Shown in pieces: positions 60,436 to 64,000 of a stretch of DNA of 64,000 nt (position 1 is its first letter; every line of letters begins with the position of its first letter). Below the pieces are notes generated by a model, which worked only from the letters and a program-made list of their open reading frames with translations, did no database searches and had not been told where the DNA came from. The stretch comes from Polytrichum commune (Eukaryota; Streptophyta; Polytrichopsida; Polytrichales; Polytrichaceae): positions 26,412,001 through 26,476,000 of the forward strand of contig OX485803.1 of assembly GCA_950295325.1 (NCBI GenBank), in the 5' to 3' direction. Made by a program: the position numbers and the translations under genes.

Positions 60436-61155
60436 CATGGGGCACGAAAAGGACGTATGGGGAACGTGGGAACGCGGGGCGGACAGAAGGAACGAGGGGG
60501 CGGACATAGGGGAACTCGGGCGGACGGAAGGGAACGGAGCGCGGACGGGAGGGAATGTACGGGAACATGGGGCGGACGGGAGGGGAACGGAGCGCGGACA
60601 GGAGGGAACGGGCGGGAACATGGGGCGGACGGGAGGGAACGTGGGGTGGAATGAGGGGAACATGGGGCGGACGGGAGGGGAACGGGTGCGGACTTTAGGG
60701 AACGGGTGGGAACGTGAACACACGGCGGGGAAACGTGGGGCGGATGTGAGGGAACTTGGGGCGGACGGAGCCCTCCGCGTTCCCCCCGTCCGCCCCTACG
60801 TTCCCCCGTCCGCTCCAGCGTTCCCCCCCCCGTTCCCAACCCCCTTCCGCCCCACCCCCGTCCGCTCAACCCCCACCCCCGTCCGCTCCACCCCCTCCCC
60901 CGTCCGCTCAACCCCCACCCCCGTCCGCTCCACCCCCCTCCCCCTCCGTCCGCTCCACCCCCCTCCCCCTCCGTCCGCTCCACCCCCTTCCCCCGTCCGC
61001 TCCACCCCCCGTCCGTCCGCACCACCCCCCTCCCCCGTCCGCACCACCCCCCGTCCGTCCGCTCCACCCCCCTCCGCCGTCCGCACCACCCCCCTCAGCC
61101 GTCCGCACCACCCCCCTCTCCCGTCCGCCCCACCGTCCGCCCCCGGCTGCCCCAC
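60436..61155. repeat. Strand-switching GC-rich minisatellite
   Basis: 60436-60772 is a G-rich array of units like GGGAACGTGGGGCGGACGG. Near 60773 composition flips, and 60773-61155 is a C-rich array of units like CCGTCCGCTCCACCCCC. The two halves are thus in inverted orientation. Related short tracts occur at 53830-53880 and 57360-57455. Long open frames on both strands here are artefacts of the lack of stop codons. Confidence 0.88.
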
Positions 61156-61352
61156 ACCCTCCTTAGTCATGTTTTTCTACTTTGATTTTAACAGAACCCT
61201 AAACACAATGGCAAAATGGTTTACTTGGCAAGGGAAATATGCACATCCACGTCGGCGTTTTCTGCCACATAGGACGCCACCTTGGCAAGAAGGTAAGTAT
61301 TTTACCCACCCTAGTCCATTCCCCCTATGTTGACCCTACGTGGACCCTATTG
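61156..61352. other. Short spacer between array and transposase end
   Basis: AT-rich then mixed sequence with no gene signal. Confidence 0.5.
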
Positions 61353-61380
61353 TGTCGTGACGGAGGGGTCCGTCACGACA
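61353..61380. repeat. Perfect 12-bp hairpin with GGGG loop
   Basis: TGTCGTGACGGA (61353-61364) pairs with TCCGTCACGACA (61369-61380) across GGGG. A second hairpin follows: ATGACGG (61390-61396) with CCGTCAT (61404-61410). The stop codon of the transposase tail lies in the second one. They could be transposon-end structures or a terminator-like 3' end. Confidence 0.75.
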
Positions 61381-61406
61381 CGACACGACATGACGGCACG
61401 ACACCG

Positions 61407-64000
61407 TCATGACGTCGTGATAGACAACCGTGCAGGGGGCATATCAAGTTTGCGCTTGGTGGTGCCAAAGACCTCCTCTCCTTCGAGTTGGGGTTTGCAG
61501 GTGCACCAATGCTCTGCTCCAGGCATGTGCTCGAGTGCTGCAACAATTCTCTTGGCGTCACCAGATCGTTGTGCAGCACGAAGGCGGAGTTCTTCTTTTC
61601 CTCGGCCAGTACCAGAGCGATCACCCTTCAAGTAGGCGTAGTAGTTCGTACATTGCATGAGCGCCCTCACGAAATCATCCACGGTCGCAACATACACATC
61701 AGAGCCACGGTTTCCAGACTGCTGAAGCCATTTGTTATGGACTGTCTCGGAGAGGTTGCAAGATGGCATCTCTGCCAACTCAGAATCTGTGAAATTCTGA
61801 GAGAAGTAAATAAAATGTAGTGAGTACGCTTTGCACAAAAACAGGCCAAAAGCCTAAACTGACACTAAAAAAAAAACCAAAAAAACCAAAAAAAAAACCA
61901 AAAAAAAAATTGACACCAAAAAGCGAAATAGAAAGTGGGTGGGTACTCACTAGTTGCATGAAACCACCCCATTGACGGTAACGAAAGTGCTAGAATGCAA
62001 GCCATGTATCAAGGTCCTTGATTCCTTCCTCGGATGCAGCTCCAGAGGAAAGCCACCATACCCGGATGGCAAGATAACGGGACTCGGACTGCTCGGGAGT
62101 CTTGGCATCCTTGTACTGCTTGCATAACAACTTGTGTTGCTGTTGGAGGTCGGGCTTGATGTGGGTGGTGGTGTGGCGTTCCATAGACACCGTCCAATGC
62201 AATAGACATGTCCTCTCACGAGACTCCATAGGAACCTTGGGATCACCATTGCCATAGATAATCCTAACTGCATTCCAATTGGCTTGTGCACTGTCCGCCA
62301 TGAACCCTTTGAAGTTAATTTTAGCAATGCCATGTCTGTGCATAACTTCATTGAGCCCATGCCAAAGAAGGCTCTGCGCCGTGACATCCTCAAACTGCAT
62401 ATCACATACTGCAATAGTCATAACCCGGCAGTAGGCCGAGTCATAGACATGGCAAGCCATGGTTGTCCACCCCTTGACACGCTTGGCATGGTCAAACATG
62501 ACCCAAGCATCCTGCAGATCACCGTGTGGTTGCATTCTCCTGACAAGGTCCACTCCAGAGCCAGGGCCCACCTCGGACATCTTGAACACATAGACTTTCT
62601 CCAACAGCTTTCCTTGGCCTGGGAATTTGTTTTCTTGCACATAGGGCCAACTACTATGACCTCTCAGTCCGGTGATGCTGTCAATGATCCCCCCTCGCCC
62701 AATGCGCTTGAAGGAAGTGACTGTGTTTCGAATACTCAGGGTGCTGAGGTGTTGGTACCTATCCATGACAAACTTCATGGACTCAAAGTCCATAACTTTA
62801 TTGGGATCAGATCCCGTGCGTAGAAGATACTTGGCCAGGAACTCTTTACTTGCAGCCAATGCAATGGCAGAGTTGGTGGCGGTGGGAGTCCTCTCAACCT
62901 CTCTACCAATGAGATCATGAATTTCGACCTTAGACTCTCTACAGACACCTTGCGAAACGGGGTGATGGTGATGACCCATATGGATGCATGCACGGGTCAT
63001 GTCACCTTTGCCAAGAACATAGTACATCTTAGCTTGGCAAGTATCAAGACAGTAGGGTGGTGTCTTACAGACCTTACAAACGAGAGATGACCCAGCTGGG
63101 GGATCAGCTCCTGCGGAGAAGGGTGAGGCGGTACAGCCTTCCCATTCGGTCTCGTTGACGGTAGTGGCCCGATTGGGGCGGCTGAGGTAATCACAACCCT
63201 CGTTATTACAACGTAGATGGCCAACACAACATGAAAACCGGAAGGTCAAGCCGAGATCATTGGTAATGTTAGACGTCTTTGTCCTACACCAAGCATGACC
63301 GTCGAAACGTTTGTCCATTCCGAACATGAGTCTAGCATGGGAATGGGGAGCATCAGCTCCCAGAGGAGGGAACTCAAAGATGACGTCGCCGTCAAAAACA
63401 GATGGGAGGAAATCAACCTTCTCATGCCTAACAGATTCATAATCAATACTCTTGAGGATGTTCTTGGACCCTGGTCGGGTTGCAAGCAACTTCAATTGCT
63501 GGACAACACTGGGACGATATATGGAGACACCTGGGTGAATTGGGGGTCTAGAAGTAGGTGGTTGACTCACAGTAGGCGAGTGTGGAATCCTGAGAGGATT
63601 GATGAAGGGCTGATCCTGCGATGGAGGTGGGGTAAGTGAGGCAAAGTCAGAGGCAGGTGGCACATCATCATCAGAGTCATCACTGAGCAAGGTAACCTCT
63701 TGAATGCCGGGCTCCTTTTTGACCGTCGCCAGAAGAGGAGCCTGCGTGGTGGAGGTGAGGGACACGCCTGGTGTTAACAACACAGTAGTGGTGGCCATCT
63801 CCGACTCGGTGACGCCTATGGCCTTGTACTTTGCAGGGAGCAAGAACCAAACCCTACCATCGTCAATGCGAAAGGACATTTGAAGGACAGTGTGACTCAA
63901 ATCACCGTTGTCATCAAAGACCTCTTCCTCGACATGAATTGAGTCTGGGTGGAATCTAAACCTCAGACTAAGGAACGACTCTGCGACTTTGGCTAGACCA
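61407..64000 (-). pseudogene. Mutator-like transposase, one in-frame UAG, 5' end outside window
   Basis: The frame is open from the window edge to TAG at 61992-61990, continues in frame to a donor CTA|GTGAGT (61951/61950), and joins after a 154-nt intron to 61407-61796. Features in order: acidic, Pro-rich linker (LLSDDSDDDVPP), a Cys/His-rich part (CCVGHLRCNNEGCDYL, CKVC, CIHMGHHHHPVSQGVCR) resembling the WRKY/GCM-type zinc finger of Mutator-like proteins, and then the core CHVYDSAYCRVMTIAVCDMQ, GFMADSAQANWNAV, RERTCLLHW. After the UAG the conserved-looking HFRYRQWGGFMQL continues without further breaks. One point mutation therefore separates it from an intact frame. Catalytic acids cannot be assigned safely by eye. 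No terminal inverted repeats were identified. Confidence 0.8.
61797..61950 (-). other. Transposase intron
   Basis: GT donor at 61950-61949 and CAG acceptor at 61799-61797. The intron includes a run of A/C blocks (AAAAAACC repeated) on the plus strand, i.e. a T-rich tract on the coding strand placed before the acceptor. Frame is preserved. Confidence 0.75.

Noticed and set aside
60179-60568. N-terminal extension of the kinase-like frame by 130 codons
   Set aside because: The extra residues are translations of the array and AT-rich leader; the ATG at 60178 begins normal composition.
60338-61333. 331-residue open frame on + and overlapping long frames on - across the GC-rich array
   Set aside because: Composition is pure repeat (Arg/Gly/Thr or Ser/Pro/Thr); open in several frames at once because G/C-rich units contain no stops.

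Overview
This 64 kb window is nuclear DNA of a land plant. Its genes carry many spliceosomal introns, and it encodes the fused plant 3-dehydroquinate dehydratase/shikimate dehydrogenase, an organelle-type MscS-like channel and the large NMD kinase SMG1 (lost in Arabidopsis thaliana, kept in mosses, ferns and many other plants). Long AT-rich introns and heavy transposon load make a non-flowering plant such as a fern, lycophyte or bryophyte my best guess, but that is inference. All gene models were joined by eye from GT-AG (or GC-AG) boundaries and checked for reading-frame continuity.

Layout. 1-9107 (+): 3' part of SMG1, from the end of the kinase domain to the FATC tail. 11301-17694 (-): DHQ-SDH of the shikimate pathway in 11 exons, tail-to-tail with SMG1; its introns hold several transposon-derived repeats and a relic copy of exon 2. 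18867-18940 (+): a tRNA-like gene with a UAU anticodon. 19-25 kb: repeats, hairpin elements, two unidentified reading frames and a hAT-like MITE. 25024-27741 (-): a small RNase H-fold gene that has lost catalytic residues. 31038-34082 (-): a six-exon MSL mechanosensitive channel, 480 aa. 35439-35785: a second, inverted copy of the hAT-like MITE. 38475-39955 (-): a damaged transposase-like (DUF7869-type) gene.

44828-52118 is a complete-looking Ty3/gypsy chromovirus insertion. It has 976-bp LTRs that look identical, a 5-bp target duplication, a tRNA-iMet primer site and a purine tract. Its pol is wrecked: the reverse transcriptase core is missing, the RNase H segment is repeated four times in 229-bp units, and stop codons interrupt integrase and chromodomain. 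It is followed by a 234-bp tandem array (52391-53635). 53.6-58 kb holds small unknown reading frames, minisatellites and dispersed repeats. 58262-60178 (-) is an intact intronless protein-kinase-like gene of 638 aa. Its upstream side is a GC-rich minisatellite that switches strand in the middle (60436-61155). 61407-64000 (-) is a Mutator-like transposase interrupted by one UAG and running off the window edge.

The three conserved host genes (SMG1, DHQ-SDH, MSL) act independently in mRNA surveillance, aromatic amino acid synthesis and organelle osmotic safety; nothing indicates a shared pathway. The most unusual parts are the recently inserted yet pol-defective LTR element, the intact kinase-like gene beside a strand-switching G-rich array, the pseudo-RNase H gene, and two GC-AG introns.
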